Source: Mycolicibacterium peregrinum (GTDB lineage: Bacteria > Actinomycetota > Actinomycetes > Mycobacteriales > Mycobacteriaceae). Taken from it: 38,544 bases of DNA. Numbering within the stretch: the first letter of the stretch is position 1; every line of letters begins with the position of its first letter. The stretch is from contig NZ_LZSO01000006.1 in NCBI RefSeq assembly GCF_001665785.1, positions 1-38,544 of the forward strand, read 5' to 3'. Of the stretch, positions 1-6,740 are shown one piece after another. The position numbers and the translations under genes were made by a program. A model generated the notes under the pieces. The model was not told where the DNA came from, did not search any database, and saw only the letters and a program-made list of their open reading frames with translations.

Positions 1-54
1 GGCATACGAGATGTAGCTCCGTCTCGTGGGCTCGGAGATGTGTATAAGAGACAG
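1..54 (+). other. Illumina Nextera i7 adapter (artefact, not genomic)
   Basis: Bases 1-12 match the 3' part of the P7 flow-cell primer, 13-20 (GTAGCTCC) sit where the 8-base i7 index belongs, 21-35 match the Nextera read-2 linker, and 36-54 are the 19-base Tn5 mosaic end AGATGTGTATAAGAGACAG. These are standard library sequences known from sequencing chemistry. Genomic sequence therefore begins at 55. A frame through this segment encodes the peptide MGSEMCIRDR, a familiar adapter-derived string in protein databases. Nothing overlapping 1-54 should be annotated as biology. Confidence 0.98.
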
Positions 55-136
55 GGTCTGCTGCAGCCAAGCCGGGGGCACCAAGGCCGGCGCCGATTGC
101 CGCGCTCATCAGCGTTACCAGCATCATCATCCGCAT
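55..136 (-). CDS. Secreted protein, signal peptide only (partial, cut by contig end)
   Basis: Reading leftward from an ATG at 136, the frame is open to base 55 and encodes a clear signal peptide: an N-terminus rich in Met and Arg, then a hydrophobic Leu/Val/Ala/Gly stretch ending in an Ala-Ala-Ala-Asp cleavage-like site around residues 24-27. AGGG lies seven bases before the ATG, and a GTG at 139 is an in-frame alternative. Only about 27 codons remain because the adapter junction truncates the gene, so the mature protein cannot be identified. It diverges from the gene at 237, with about 100 bases of shared promoter space between. Confidence 0.6.
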
Positions 137-236
137 CACGCCACCCTAAAGTGTCGCCTGCCGCCCTGGGGGAGTCGGCCTGATTCTCGCGCGAAACTTT
201 CGATAACTCGGGACTGCAACCGGATAGGGTGCTGAG

Positions 237-701
237 ATGACTGCGGCAATGCCACCTGGCTGGTACGACGATCCGGATGGCTCGTCTGGCTCGGAACGTC
301 GTTGGGACGGGCAGAGCTGGACGTCCGAGCGCCGTAGGAAGACCACCAACGTTCCGCCGTATGCGCCGCCACCCGTCCAGATGTCGTATCCGCCTCTGCC
401 GCAGGACCAGCCGCAGTATGCGCAACCTATGGGGCAGCCACAATATCCGCAATATTATCCGCCACCGCCACCGGACCAATATGGGAATGTGGCATCACCG
501 TCCAACATCTTCTCGATCATTGCCTTTGTGTGCGCGGGTGTTTCAGTACTCTTCTGCCCGATCTTGTTCGGACCTGCCGGCCTTATCCTCGGAGCCGTCG
601 GCCTGACGAAGAAGGAACGCTTTGCGCCAATCGCAATCGCCGCGTCCGCCGGCTGCATGATCGCCGGAATGGTACTCGGAGTGGCCGTATGGAGCTCCTA
701 G
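237..701 (+). CDS. DUF2510 domain-containing membrane protein
   Basis: A 154-residue protein. Residues 6-30 (PPGWYDDPDG, then RRWDGQSWT) are the DUF2510 motif, a short Trp-rich segment found at the N-terminus of many actinobacterial membrane and secreted proteins. A Pro/Gln/Tyr-rich linker with several PQY repeats spans about residues 40-85. Two hydrophobic segments follow, at roughly 90-115 and 130-150, separated by a short basic loop (TKKERF). The topology suggests a cytoplasmic N-terminal domain anchored by a C-terminal helical hairpin. AGGG at 226-229 lies seven bases before the ATG. Function is unknown. A hairpin at 753-780 probably ends the transcript. Confidence 0.8.
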   Translation: MTAAMPPGWYDDPDGSSGSERRWDGQSWTSERRRKTTNVPPYAPPPVQMSYPPLPQDQPQYAQPMGQPQYPQYYPPPPPDQYGNVASPSNIFSIIAFVCAGVSVLFCPILFGPAGLILGAVGLTKKERFAPIAIAASAGCMIAGMVLGVAVWSS

Positions 702-752
702 TCAGACGTTAGACGGGCGCTGCGCGAGGCTGTGGCGTCCGCCCGGCTGTTT

Positions 753-780
753 CGGCAGGTGGTGGTGGTCCCACCTGCCG
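753..780 (+). terminator. Hairpin downstream of the DUF2510 gene
   Basis: CGGCAGGTGG at 753-762 and CCACCTGCCG at 771-780 form a perfect 10-bp stem with an 8-base loop, 51 bases after the stop codon at 701. No U-tract follows, which is common for mycobacterial hairpin terminators but leaves termination unproven. Confidence 0.5.
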
Positions 781-835
781 CTCACTCAGCATCCCTCCAG
801 TGAGCTGACAGCTGGCGCTGATATCAAGAGAGCTG

Positions 836-2212
836 ATGCACCAGCTCATTGCGCAGATCTCGCTGATCCACGGCTGGTTCCCGGTTGTCGTTCAGCTGAT
901 CGCTGCGCTGCTGCTGGGAGCCGCCGTGGGCTGGCGCACGCCACGATGGCGCACCCGGCTCCTGCCCGCACTGGTGCTCGCGGCGGCAGTGCTGGCGGGT
1001 CTGACTTATTGGTACATCGACTCGATCGGAGTGGCAGGCAACGCCGGACCACCCGAGTTGTGGGTCTGGATAGCGCTGACCGCCCTGGCATTCGGTGTCG
1101 CCGTAGTGGGCTGGGTGACTGCGCGATGGTGGCGGCGCGCCGCCTCGGTGGTGGCGATCGGAGCCTGTGGGCTGGCCTGCGCACTCACCCTCAATATCTG
1201 GGTCGGATACTTCCCGACCGTGGACGGCATGTGGAAGCAGCTCACGTCGAGCCCGCTGCCGGGACAGACGGACCGATTGACCGTGACGAAGATGCAGCTG
1301 GCCCACTTCCGGCCGCCCAGCGGCGTCCTGGTGCCGGTGACCATCGATTCGCAGGCTTCGGGGTTCAGCCACCGCACTGAACTCGTCTACCTCCCACCGG
1401 CGTGGTTCGCCAGCACCCCGCCGCCGCAGCTTCCGACTGTCATGATGATCGGCTCACAACTGAACACCCCGGCCGATTGGTTGCGCGCAGGCAACGTGCT
1501 GGGCATCCTCGACGGATTCGCGGCAGCCCACGGCGGCAACGCTCCGGTGTTCGTGTTCGTCGATGCCACCGGATCGTTCGCCAACGACACCGAGTGCGTC
1601 AACGGTACGCGGGGCAATGCCGCCGACCACCTGACCAAGGATGTGGTCCCGTACCTGATCTCCAACTTCGGGGTGCGTGCTGATCGTGACGGGTGGGGGA
1701 TTGCGGGCTGGTCGATGGGCGGGACCTGCGCGGTGGATCTCACCCTGATGCACCCCGACATGTTCCGGTCGTTCATCGACGTCGCCGGTGACCTGCGCCC
1801 GAACGCGGGGGACAAGGCGCAGACCATCAGCCGGCTGTTCGGCGGAGATGCCGACGCCTGGGCGGCTTACGATCCGGTCACCATCATGCAGAAACACGGT
1901 CCGTACTCCGATGTGACGGCGTGGTTCGAGGTGCCGATCTCGCCGCGTGGGACCACCCGCGATCCCACAGCCAATCCCGAGGCCCAGGACGTTGCCGCGA
2001 GCACACTGTGCAATGCGGCCCGCGCCCAAGCGATCACGTGCTCGGTGCAGACCGCGCCGGGCCGGCATGACTGGGCGTTCGCCGCCAACGCCCTCGGTGC
2101 CTCCCTGCCGTGGCTGGCCGGTCAGCTGAACACCCCGGGCGTGGAGGAGACCCAGCTGCCGGCGTCGACGCTCGGGCCGCAACCCACGAATGTCCAGGCC
2201 GCCCCGCGCTAG
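836..2212 (+). CDS. Membrane-anchored alpha/beta-hydrolase, putative esterase (antigen 85/esterase D type)
   Basis: A 458-residue protein in two parts. The N-terminal ~130 residues hold about four transmembrane helices (near 12-32, 40-60, 74-95 and 105-125). The remainder is an extracytoplasmic alpha/beta-hydrolase of the PF00756 type. The nucleophile elbow is GWSMGG near residues 290-295, and the catalytic His is probably in GRHDW near 418-422, matching the G-H-D-W context of mycolyltransferases and related esterases. The acidic residue was not assigned. This architecture is known in mycolate-containing actinobacteria, where such proteins act on envelope lipids or esters, but the substrate here is unknown. 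The start is an ATG with a weak purine-rich upstream site. The gene ends just before a strong inverted repeat and converges on the monooxygenase gene. Confidence 0.82.
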   Translation: MHQLIAQISLIHGWFPVVVQLIAALLLGAAVGWRTPRWRTRLLPALVLAAAVLAGLTYWYIDSIGVAGNAGPPELWVWIALTALAFGVAVVGWVTARWWRRAASVVAIGACGLACALTLNIWVGYFPTVDGMWKQLTSSPLPGQTDRLTVTKMQLAHFRPPSGVLVPVTIDSQASGFSHRTELVYLPPAWFASTPPPQLPTVMMIGSQLNTPADWLRAGNVLGILDGFAAAHGGNAPVFVFVDATGSFANDTECVNGTRGNAADHLTKDVVPYLISNFGVRADRDGWGIAGWSMGGTCAVDLTLMHPDMFRSFIDVAGDLRPNAGDKAQTISRLFGGDADAWAAYDPVTIMQKHGPYSDVTAWFEVPISPRGTTRDPTANPEAQDVAASTLCNAARAQAITCSVQTAPGRHDWAFAANALGASLPWLAGQLNTPGVEETQLPASTLGPQPTNVQAAPR

Positions 2213-2222
2213 AGCTTCCCGG

Positions 2223-2280
2223 CGAGCAGACGCGAAAGTGCCCGTAAATGACCGATTTTGGGTGCTTTCGCGTCTGCTCG
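2223..2280. terminator. Long inverted repeat between convergent genes, probable bidirectional terminator
   Basis: Arms at 2223-2243 and 2260-2280 pair over 21 positions, with two G-U wobbles and a 16-base loop. The outer arm is CGAGCAGACGCGAAAG. It lies between the converging esterase (stop 2212) and monooxygenase (stop 2313) genes, so either transcript would form the stem. The arm resembles a CGAGCAGACGC-type repeat that I recall as widespread at mycobacterial gene ends and described as a recurrent terminator family; this is from memory and not searched. Confidence 0.75.
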
Positions 2281-2312
2281 GCGGGTTGGAGGGCCCACGT
2301 TGAGTGGCGAGC

Positions 2313-3764
2313 TTACCGGCCCCGGGCGGGCTGGGCAGCCGTCGACGCCGACGAGGACGGCAGGGTCGACGGACGCTCGGTGATCGTCGAATTCCGGCCA
2401 CCCACACGGTAACTGGCACCTCGGTGTTCCTCGGCCAGGCGGTCGCCGTTGCCCAGTAGCTTGTTGCGCAGGGTGCCCGGGGCATATTCCGTCTGGTAGG
2501 CGCCGCGCGCGGTGAGCTCGGGTACGACGTGGTCGATGAATTCCACGAACGACCCCGGCGTGATCGCATACGCCAGGTTGAAGCCGTCGACGTCGGTCTC
2601 CTCGACCCACTCCTGCAGGGTGTCGGCGACGTGCACGCCCGACCCGACGATGCGCGGTCCCATGCCGCCGATCTCACCCCATTCGGCGATATCGCGTACG
2701 TTCCACTCGCCACCCTTGTCCGATGCAGACTGAAATGCCTTGACCGCGGAGAGAATCGCGTTGGAGTCGACATTGCCGATCGGCTCGTCGAGACCGTAGC
2801 GAGCCAGGTCAACGCCCATCCACCCGGACATGAACACGAGTGCGCCCTCGGGGTCGCCGTAGGCCAGATACTCCGCGTGTCTGGCGTGGGCTTGCTCGTC
2901 TGTCTCGCCGGTGATGATGGTGGTGAGGTTGAAGATCTTGGCTGAGTACGGGTCTCGGCCGGCCAACTCGAGCTCGGCGCGGATCGTGGAAACCGTCTCG
3001 CGCAGAATCGCTTTCGTGGGTGCGGCGGTGAAGATGGCTTCGGCATTCTCGGCGGCGAAGCGGACGCCGCGCGGCGAGGAGCCGGCCTGGTAGATGACTG
3101 GGGTTCGCTGCAGCGAGGGTTCGGCCAGATGCACCCCGGGGACGCTGAAATGTGTTCCGGAATGGCCGATATGGTGCACCTTGGCCGGGTCGGTGAAGAC
3201 GCCGCGTTCGGCGTCGCGCACCACCGCACCGTCCTCCCAGGAGCCTTCCCACAACTTGTAGAGGACTTCGAGGTACTCGTCGGCGTGGTCGTAGCGCGCA
3301 TCGTGCGCCGGTTGATCGGTCTGGCCCATATTGCGCGCCGCAGCAGGGAGATACCCGGTGACGACGTTCCACCCGACCCGGCCATTGGTCAGGTGATCGA
3401 GCGTAGACATCCGCCGGGCGAAGGGATACGGATGCTCGAATCCGGTTCCCGTGGTGATGCCGAAGCCCAGGTTCTCGGTCACGAGCGCCATCGCCGACAC
3501 CAGGAGCATCGGGTCGCCCACCGGGATCTGCGCGGCCTGGCGGATCGCCGCTTCGTCGCTGGCCCCGTAAACGTCGTACGTGCCCAGCACGTCGGCGATG
3601 AACAGGCCGTCAAAACGCCCGCGCTCCAACAACTTCGCCAGTTCGGTCCAGTAGGTGATGTCCTTGTAGCGCCAGGACTGATCCTCCGGATGGCGCCACA
3701 GTCCCGGGGACTGATGGGCGACGCAGTTCATGTCGAAGGCGTTGAAGCGGATCACACGAGTCAC
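2313..3764 (-). CDS. LLM-class flavin-dependent monooxygenase (NtaA/SnaA/DszA type)
   Basis: A bacterial-luciferase-like (beta/alpha)8 flavin monooxygenase of the NtaA/SnaA/DszA branch, 483 residues from this start. Known relatives use FMNH2 supplied by a separate reductase to oxidise sulfones, nitrilotriacetate or similar compounds. Visible family hallmarks are the N-terminal RFNAFDM...GLWRHP segment, the FDGLFIADVLG stretch, the GFEHPYPFARRMSTLDHLTNGRVGWNVVTG core, and YQAGSSPRG in the FMN-binding region. The GTG at 3764 was chosen because it puts the first residues where the family normally begins. A GTG at 3800 would add 12 residues, and neither has a good Shine-Dalgarno. No flavin reductase lies nearby. 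The last ~30 residues are Ser/Ala-rich and look disordered. Substrate unknown. Confidence 0.85.
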   Translation of the reverse strand: MTRVIRFNAFDMNCVAHQSPGLWRHPEDQSWRYKDITYWTELAKLLERGRFDGLFIADVLGTYDVYGASDEAAIRQAAQIPVGDPMLLVSAMALVTENLGFGITTGTGFEHPYPFARRMSTLDHLTNGRVGWNVVTGYLPAAARNMGQTDQPAHDARYDHADEYLEVLYKLWEGSWEDGAVVRDAERGVFTDPAKVHHIGHSGTHFSVPGVHLAEPSLQRTPVIYQAGSSPRGVRFAAENAEAIFTAAPTKAILRETVSTIRAELELAGRDPYSAKIFNLTTIITGETDEQAHARHAEYLAYGDPEGALVFMSGWMGVDLARYGLDEPIGNVDSNAILSAVKAFQSASDKGGEWNVRDIAEWGEIGGMGPRIVGSGVHVADTLQEWVEETDVDGFNLAYAITPGSFVEFIDHVVPELTARGAYQTEYAPGTLRNKLLGNGDRLAEEHRGASYRVGGRNSTITERPSTLPSSSASTAAQPARGR

Positions 3765-3908
3765 TGTGCCGAGGATGCCCGGGCGCCGGGGCACAGTCAC
3801 CGGTTGCGCTCAGCGGGATTGTTTTTGGTGGTGAATCAAGAATGAATGCCCCGCCAACTGTCGGCGCGTCCAGTGGTGGGTCGGCCGGGGAACCGCGAAA
3901 CTTACCGG

Positions 3909-4259
3909 GTGTCAACCAAGTCGCTGCTGATCTCGGTTCTGAACTGGCTGCGTGCCGGCTACCCCGAAGGGGTCCCGGGCACCGACAGGGTGCCGTTGCT
4001 CGCGCTGCTGCGGGCCACCCCGCTCACCGAGCAGCAGGTGGCCGAGGTGGTGCGCAACCTCGCTGAGGCCGCAGCGCCTGCCGACATCGACCATCCCATC
4101 GACCGCGACGACATCGCGGAATTCATCGCCGAAGTGACCGACCACGACGCCGGCCCGGAGAACATCGCGCGGGTGGCAGCAAAGCTGGCCGCCGCGGGCT
4201 GGCCGCTGGCGGGTGTCGAGCTGCAGTCCGGCGCCGACCAGGCCTCAGAAGCCGGATAA
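3909..4259 (+). CDS. DUF3349 domain-containing protein (Rv3046c-like)
   Basis: A small acidic protein of 116 residues from the GTG at 3909. It begins with KSLLISVLNWLRAGYPEGVP and LLALLRATPLTEQQVAEVV, the core of the DUF3349 family, compact helical proteins largely confined to mycobacteria and relatives. The rest contains the segment HPIDRDDIAEFIAEVTD followed by an Ala-rich helix. An upstream ATG at 3846 would add 21 Arg/Pro-rich residues not expected in the family, so the shorter form is preferred, although no strong ribosome-binding site marks it. Position beside adhC, in convergent orientation, matches the M. tuberculosis Rv3046c-Rv3045 arrangement as I recall it. Molecular function unknown. 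Confidence 0.8.
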   Translation: MSTKSLLISVLNWLRAGYPEGVPGTDRVPLLALLRATPLTEQQVAEVVRNLAEAAAPADIDHPIDRDDIAEFIAEVTDHDAGPENIARVAAKLAAAGWPLAGVELQSGADQASEAG

Positions 4260-4264
4260 CGCAC

Positions 4265-4325
4265 AACGCCGCGGATTGCGGTCACCAGGTGACCAGGTCA
4301 CCAGGTGACCGCAATCCGCGGCGTT
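4265..4325. terminator. 30-bp inverted repeat with internal tandem palindromes, between convergent genes
   Basis: Arms 4265-4294 and 4296-4325 are complementary over 30 positions with one A-A mismatch and a single-base centre. The centre contains a tandem copy of GGTCACCAGGTGACC, itself an imperfect palindrome. It starts six bases after the DUF3349 stop and ends 17 bases before the adhC stop, so it is well placed as a bidirectional terminator. The folded RNA could also form two small hairpins in place of one long stem. Confidence 0.7.
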
Positions 4326-4341
4326 GACGAAAAGCCGCGAC

Positions 4342-5391
4342 TCAACCGCGCAGCGAGGCGGTATCGATCACGAAGCGGTACCGCACGTCACTGGCGAGCA
4401 CACGCTCGTAGGCCTCGTTGATGTAATCGGGCTGGATGATCTCGATCTCGGGGGTCACGTCGTGCTCGGCGCAGAAGTCGAGCATCTCCTGGGTCTCGGG
4501 GATGCCGCCGATCATCGAACCGGACAGGCTGCGGCGCATGCCTGCCAGCGGGAACGGCGGAACCTCCATCGCATGCTCGGGCATGCCCAGCTCCACCAGC
4601 GTGCCGTCGACGGCCAGCAGGCCCAGGTAGGCGCCGAGATCCAGATTGGCCGAGACGGTGTTGAGGATCAGATCGAAGTTGCCGCGCAGCTTGCGGAAGG
4701 TGTCCGGGTCGCTGGTCGCGTAGTACTCGTCGGCGCCGAGTCGCAGGCCGTCTTCCATCTTCTTCAGCGACTGCGACAGCACGGTGACGTGCGCGCCCAT
4801 CGCGTGGGCGAGCTTGACGCCCATGTGGCCCAGGCCGCCGAGGCCGATCACGGCGATCTTCTTACCCGGTCCGGCGTTCCAGTGGCGCAGGGGCGAGAAG
4901 AGGGTGACACCCGCGCACAGCAGGGGAGCGGCCTTGTCCAGCGGGATGCTGTCGGGGATGCGCAGGACGTAGTTCTCGTCGACGACGATCGCGCCGCTGT
5001 ACCCGCCGTAGGTGGGGGTGCCGTCGCGCCCGGTCGCGTTGTAGGTGCCGATCATGCCGCTGCCCGTGCAGTACTGCTCAAGACCGGCCTTGCAGTTGTC
5101 GCACTCCCGGCAGGAGTCGACGAAACAGCCGACGCCGACATGGTCGCCGACCTTGTACTTGGTGACCTCGGCGCCGACCTCGGTGACGACACCGGCGATC
5201 TCGTGCCCGGCGACCACCGGGTAGTTCGGGGTACCCCATTCGCCCTTCACCGTGTGGATGTCGGAGTGACAGATGCCGGCGAAGTGGATGTCGAAGGCCA
5301 CGTCATGCGGCCCGACCTCGCGGCGCGTGATGGTGGTCTTGGCCAGCGGTTCGGTCGCCGAGTTGGCGGCGTAGGCGTAAACAGTGCTCAT
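4342..5391 (-). CDS. adhC: Zinc-dependent NAD(P)-linked alcohol dehydrogenase AdhC
   Basis: A 349-residue medium-chain dehydrogenase/reductase of the CAD/YahK type that interconverts primary alcohols and aldehydes, typically with NADPH. Catalytic-zinc residues are Cys in ICHSDIH and His-Glu in [11 protein letters not shown]. The structural zinc site is the four-cysteine loop [15 protein letters not shown]. The Rossmann motif is [13 protein letters not shown]. Length and order match M. tuberculosis AdhC (Rv3045). The ATG at 5391 is preferred over an upstream in-frame TTG because AGAGGG lies at the right spacing. In M. tuberculosis it follows fecB directly. Here a 10-kb block separates the two, so this copy needs its own promoter, for which a candidate is annotated at 5417-5445. 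Confidence 0.93.
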   Translation of the reverse strand: MSTVYAYAANSATEPLAKTTITRREVGPHDVAFDIHFAGICHSDIHTVKGEWGTPNYPVVAGHEIAGVVTEVGAEVTKYKVGDHVGVGCFVDSCRECDNCKAGLEQYCTGSGMIGTYNATGRDGTPTYGGYSGAIVVDENYVLRIPDSIPLDKAAPLLCAGVTLFSPLRHWNAGPGKKIAVIGLGGLGHMGVKLAHAMGAHVTVLSQSLKKMEDGLRLGADEYYATSDPDTFRKLRGNFDLILNTVSANLDLGAYLGLLAVDGTLVELGMPEHAMEVPPFPLAGMRRSLSGSMIGGIPETQEMLDFCAEHDVTPEIEIIQPDYINEAYERVLASDVRYRFVIDTASLRG

Positions 5392-5416
5392 CAAAGCCCT
5401 CTTTGCTCGTCGTCTG

Positions 5417-5445
5417 TGTATCCCGGAAAAGATTAGTCCGGTTAA
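5417..5445 (-). promoter_or_regulatory. Candidate promoter of adhC
   Basis: On the minus strand TTAACC (5445-5440) is separated by 17 bases from GATACA (5422-5417), a plausible SigA-type -35/-10 pair about 25 bases before the ATG at 5391. A small hairpin (ACTGCC/GGCAGT, 5452-5469) lies just upstream. This is inference from spacing and partial consensus only. Confidence 0.35.
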
Positions 5446-5527
5446 CTGATCACTGCCTGTGACGGCAGTCCGCAGCGTGCAACGACGCAGGCGGCAGCGG
5501 TAATCCCGCTACGGCTTGTGACATATC

Positions 5528-5546
5528 TCCCGGATTATCGCCGGGA
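5528..5546 (-). terminator. Short hairpin after the YciI-like gene
   Basis: TCCCGG (5528-5533) and CCGGGA (5541-5546) form a 6-bp GC-rich stem with a 7-base loop, immediately downstream of the stop codon at 5553 on the minus strand. It could end the TetR-YciI transcript before adhC. The stem is short and no U-tract follows. Confidence 0.35.
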
Positions 5547-5552
5547 ACGGGG

Positions 5553-5828
5553 TCACAGCCCGGGTGCGCGGAAGGACCCGTTGAAGGAGACCCGTTCGCA
5601 GCGGATGAGCCCGGCCAGGGTGTAGGGGTCGCGCGCGATCAAGTCCTCGACCGCTTCTTCGCTGAGGTCTCCGGTGATCAGCACGGCACCGGTCGCAGAT
5701 TCCAGGCGTCCCGCCAGCACGATGCGGCCCGCGGCGACCTCCTCCTCGAGCCACGCCAGGTGGGCGGGACGGGTCTGGTCGACGACGTCGGCGGGTTGGG
5801 TGTACGTGGTGGTGAGGACGTGGAACAT
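5553..5828 (-). CDS. YciI-like protein (YCII-related domain)
   Basis: A 91-residue protein of the YciI/dimeric alpha-beta-barrel type. The start MFHVLTTTY, the central HLAWLEEEVAAGRIVLAGRL and the later ...LITGDLSEEAVEDLIARDPYTLAGLI follow the family pattern: a His in an early helix, then a conserved D-P-[YF] near the end. Members are often small binding or hydrolytic partners in catabolic operons, but few have a proven reaction. It starts 10 bases after the TetR stop codon on the same strand, so the two are probably co-transcribed. Only a weak ribosome-binding site is visible, so translation may depend on coupling. A role alongside the divergent transport operon is inferred from context. Confidence 0.8.
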   Translation of the reverse strand: MFHVLTTTYTQPADVVDQTRPAHLAWLEEEVAAGRIVLAGRLESATGAVLITGDLSEEAVEDLIARDPYTLAGLIRCERVSFNGSFRAPGL

Positions 5829-5838
5829 GCCATGCAGA

Positions 5839-6516
5839 CTACGGGTCGCTTCCGGCGGTCCTGTGATGTCTGTCGATCTCCCGGTGTGTACGACACCGCA
5901 GCGCTGCAGCCGCGTCGCCAGGGATACCCAGGACCCGCATGCAGGCATCCGCGACATGAAACGGCATCTCGGATCGCTCCGGGCCATCCGGCATCGACCA
6001 CACGTTGACCAACGATTCGACGAGCCGGAACGGGAGATCGGCGGCGGCTTCGTGAACGCCGGTCCGCCGGCTCAGCGCGCGACTCAACGACAGGTAGTGC
6101 GACCGTAATCGCTCCCGGTCCGACCAGAACGGTTCGAGCTTGGCTTCACGCAATTCGGGCAGCAGGTAGAGCGCGCCGAGGTTCCAACGGCCGGACATCA
6201 GCTGGGCACCGTCGAACGCCGCCAAGGCGTGCAGATGTTCGTCGGCGGTCAATGCGGGTTCGGTGCCCAGCAGGCTCGGGATGAACTCGAGGGTCGGCGC
6301 AACGGTCTGCTCCAGCAGTGCGCACAGTATGTCGTCTTTGGTCTTGAAGTAGTGGTACAGGGACGCTTGGCGGACGCCGACGGCTTCGGCGATCGCCCGC
6401 GTAGAGGTTCCTGAATAGCCGGTGGTGGTGAACAATTCGCCTGCAGCATCGAGGATTTCGTCGCGCGCAGTTACCCCCTGCCGGCGTTGGGCCTGCGTAC
6501 GTGGTCGTCCCGCCAT
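5839..6516 (-). CDS. TetR/AcrR-family transcriptional regulator
   Basis: A 225-residue regulator with the canonical TetR N-terminus: RDEILDAAGELFTTTGYSGTSTRAIAEAVGVRQASLYHYFKTKDDIL at about residues 18-64, where TSTRAIAEAVGV and RQASLYHYF form the helix-turn-helix. The ligand-binding C-terminal domain (about 70-200) is rich in Leu and aromatic residues and is not recognisable to subfamily. It is transcribed away from the ABC-importer operon starting at 6741, the usual layout for a local regulator of a divergent operon. Inverted repeats in the 224-base spacer are candidate operators. The likely ligand is the imported compound or a metabolite of it, which is inference. Confidence 0.9.
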   Translation of the reverse strand: MAGRPRTQAQRRQGVTARDEILDAAGELFTTTGYSGTSTRAIAEAVGVRQASLYHYFKTKDDILCALLEQTVAPTLEFIPSLLGTEPALTADEHLHALAAFDGAQLMSGRWNLGALYLLPELREAKLEPFWSDRERLRSHYLSLSRALSRRTGVHEAAADLPFRLVESLVNVWSMPDGPERSEMPFHVADACMRVLGIPGDAAAALRCRTHREIDRHHRTAGSDP

Positions 6517-6557
6517 GTAGCCATGGTTGGCCTTCGGACCACGAAGGGCCAGCCCAC

Positions 6558-6593
6558 CGGGTATCGGTCACTCGATAGAAACGCGTGACACGC
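6558..6593. promoter_or_regulatory. Candidate TetR operators in the divergent spacer
   Basis: TATCG-N6-CGATA (6562-6577) is a perfect interrupted palindrome, and GCGTG-A-CACGC (6583-6593) follows five bases later. The left end also begins CGGGTATC (6558-6565), which recurs inverted as GATACCCG at 6641-6648. TetR regulators normally bind such palindromes between divergent genes. Binding here is inferred from position and symmetry. Confidence 0.4.
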
Positions 6594-6618
6594 AACGGTT
6601 ACCGGACCCGTCAATTCC

Positions 6619-6646
6619 TTTACAGCTCATTAACGCCTGTGATACC
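6619..6646 (+). promoter_or_regulatory. Candidate promoter of the ABC importer operon
   Basis: TTTACA at 6619-6624 and GATACC at 6641-6646 are separated by 16 bases, with TG just upstream of the second element as in an extended -10. It lies about 95 bases before the ATG at 6741. The -10 element overlaps the inverted copy GATACCCG of a half-site at 6558-6565, consistent with repressor control. The match to consensus is only partial. Confidence 0.3.
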
Positions 6647-6740
6647 CGACGACTGCGCCGCCGGTGAAAACTGTCGCTCGACAGGCTGCGGCACAACGGT
6701 GGTGGCGCGGAATCGCCAAATCGCTTCTGGGAGGACCACG

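Noticed and set aside
26..235. Open frame across the left end encoding MGSEMCIRDR...
   Set aside because: The first codons lie in the sequencing adapter; the remainder has no coding character and runs antisense to the partial secreted-protein gene.
1454..3385. 643-codon antisense frame spanning the esterase gene and an alternative frame of the monooxygenase gene
   Set aside because: Crosses two well-supported genes and the inverted repeat; Arg/Pro/Ser-rich shadow without domains.
4265..4325. CRISPR-like or phage attachment-site interpretation of the repeated GGTCACC units
   Set aside because: Only two adjacent copies, no spacers, no cas, integrase or tRNA gene nearby; a hairpin explains the structure.
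4324..5436. 370-codon frame antisense to adhC
   Set aside because: Repetitive Val/Asp/Gly/His shadow of a gene whose catalytic and zinc residues are intact on the other strand.
6585..6740. 52-codon N-terminal extension of the fused ABC ATPase
   Set aside because: It covers the promoter/operator spacer and has no ribosome-binding site, whereas GGGAGG precedes ATG 6741.
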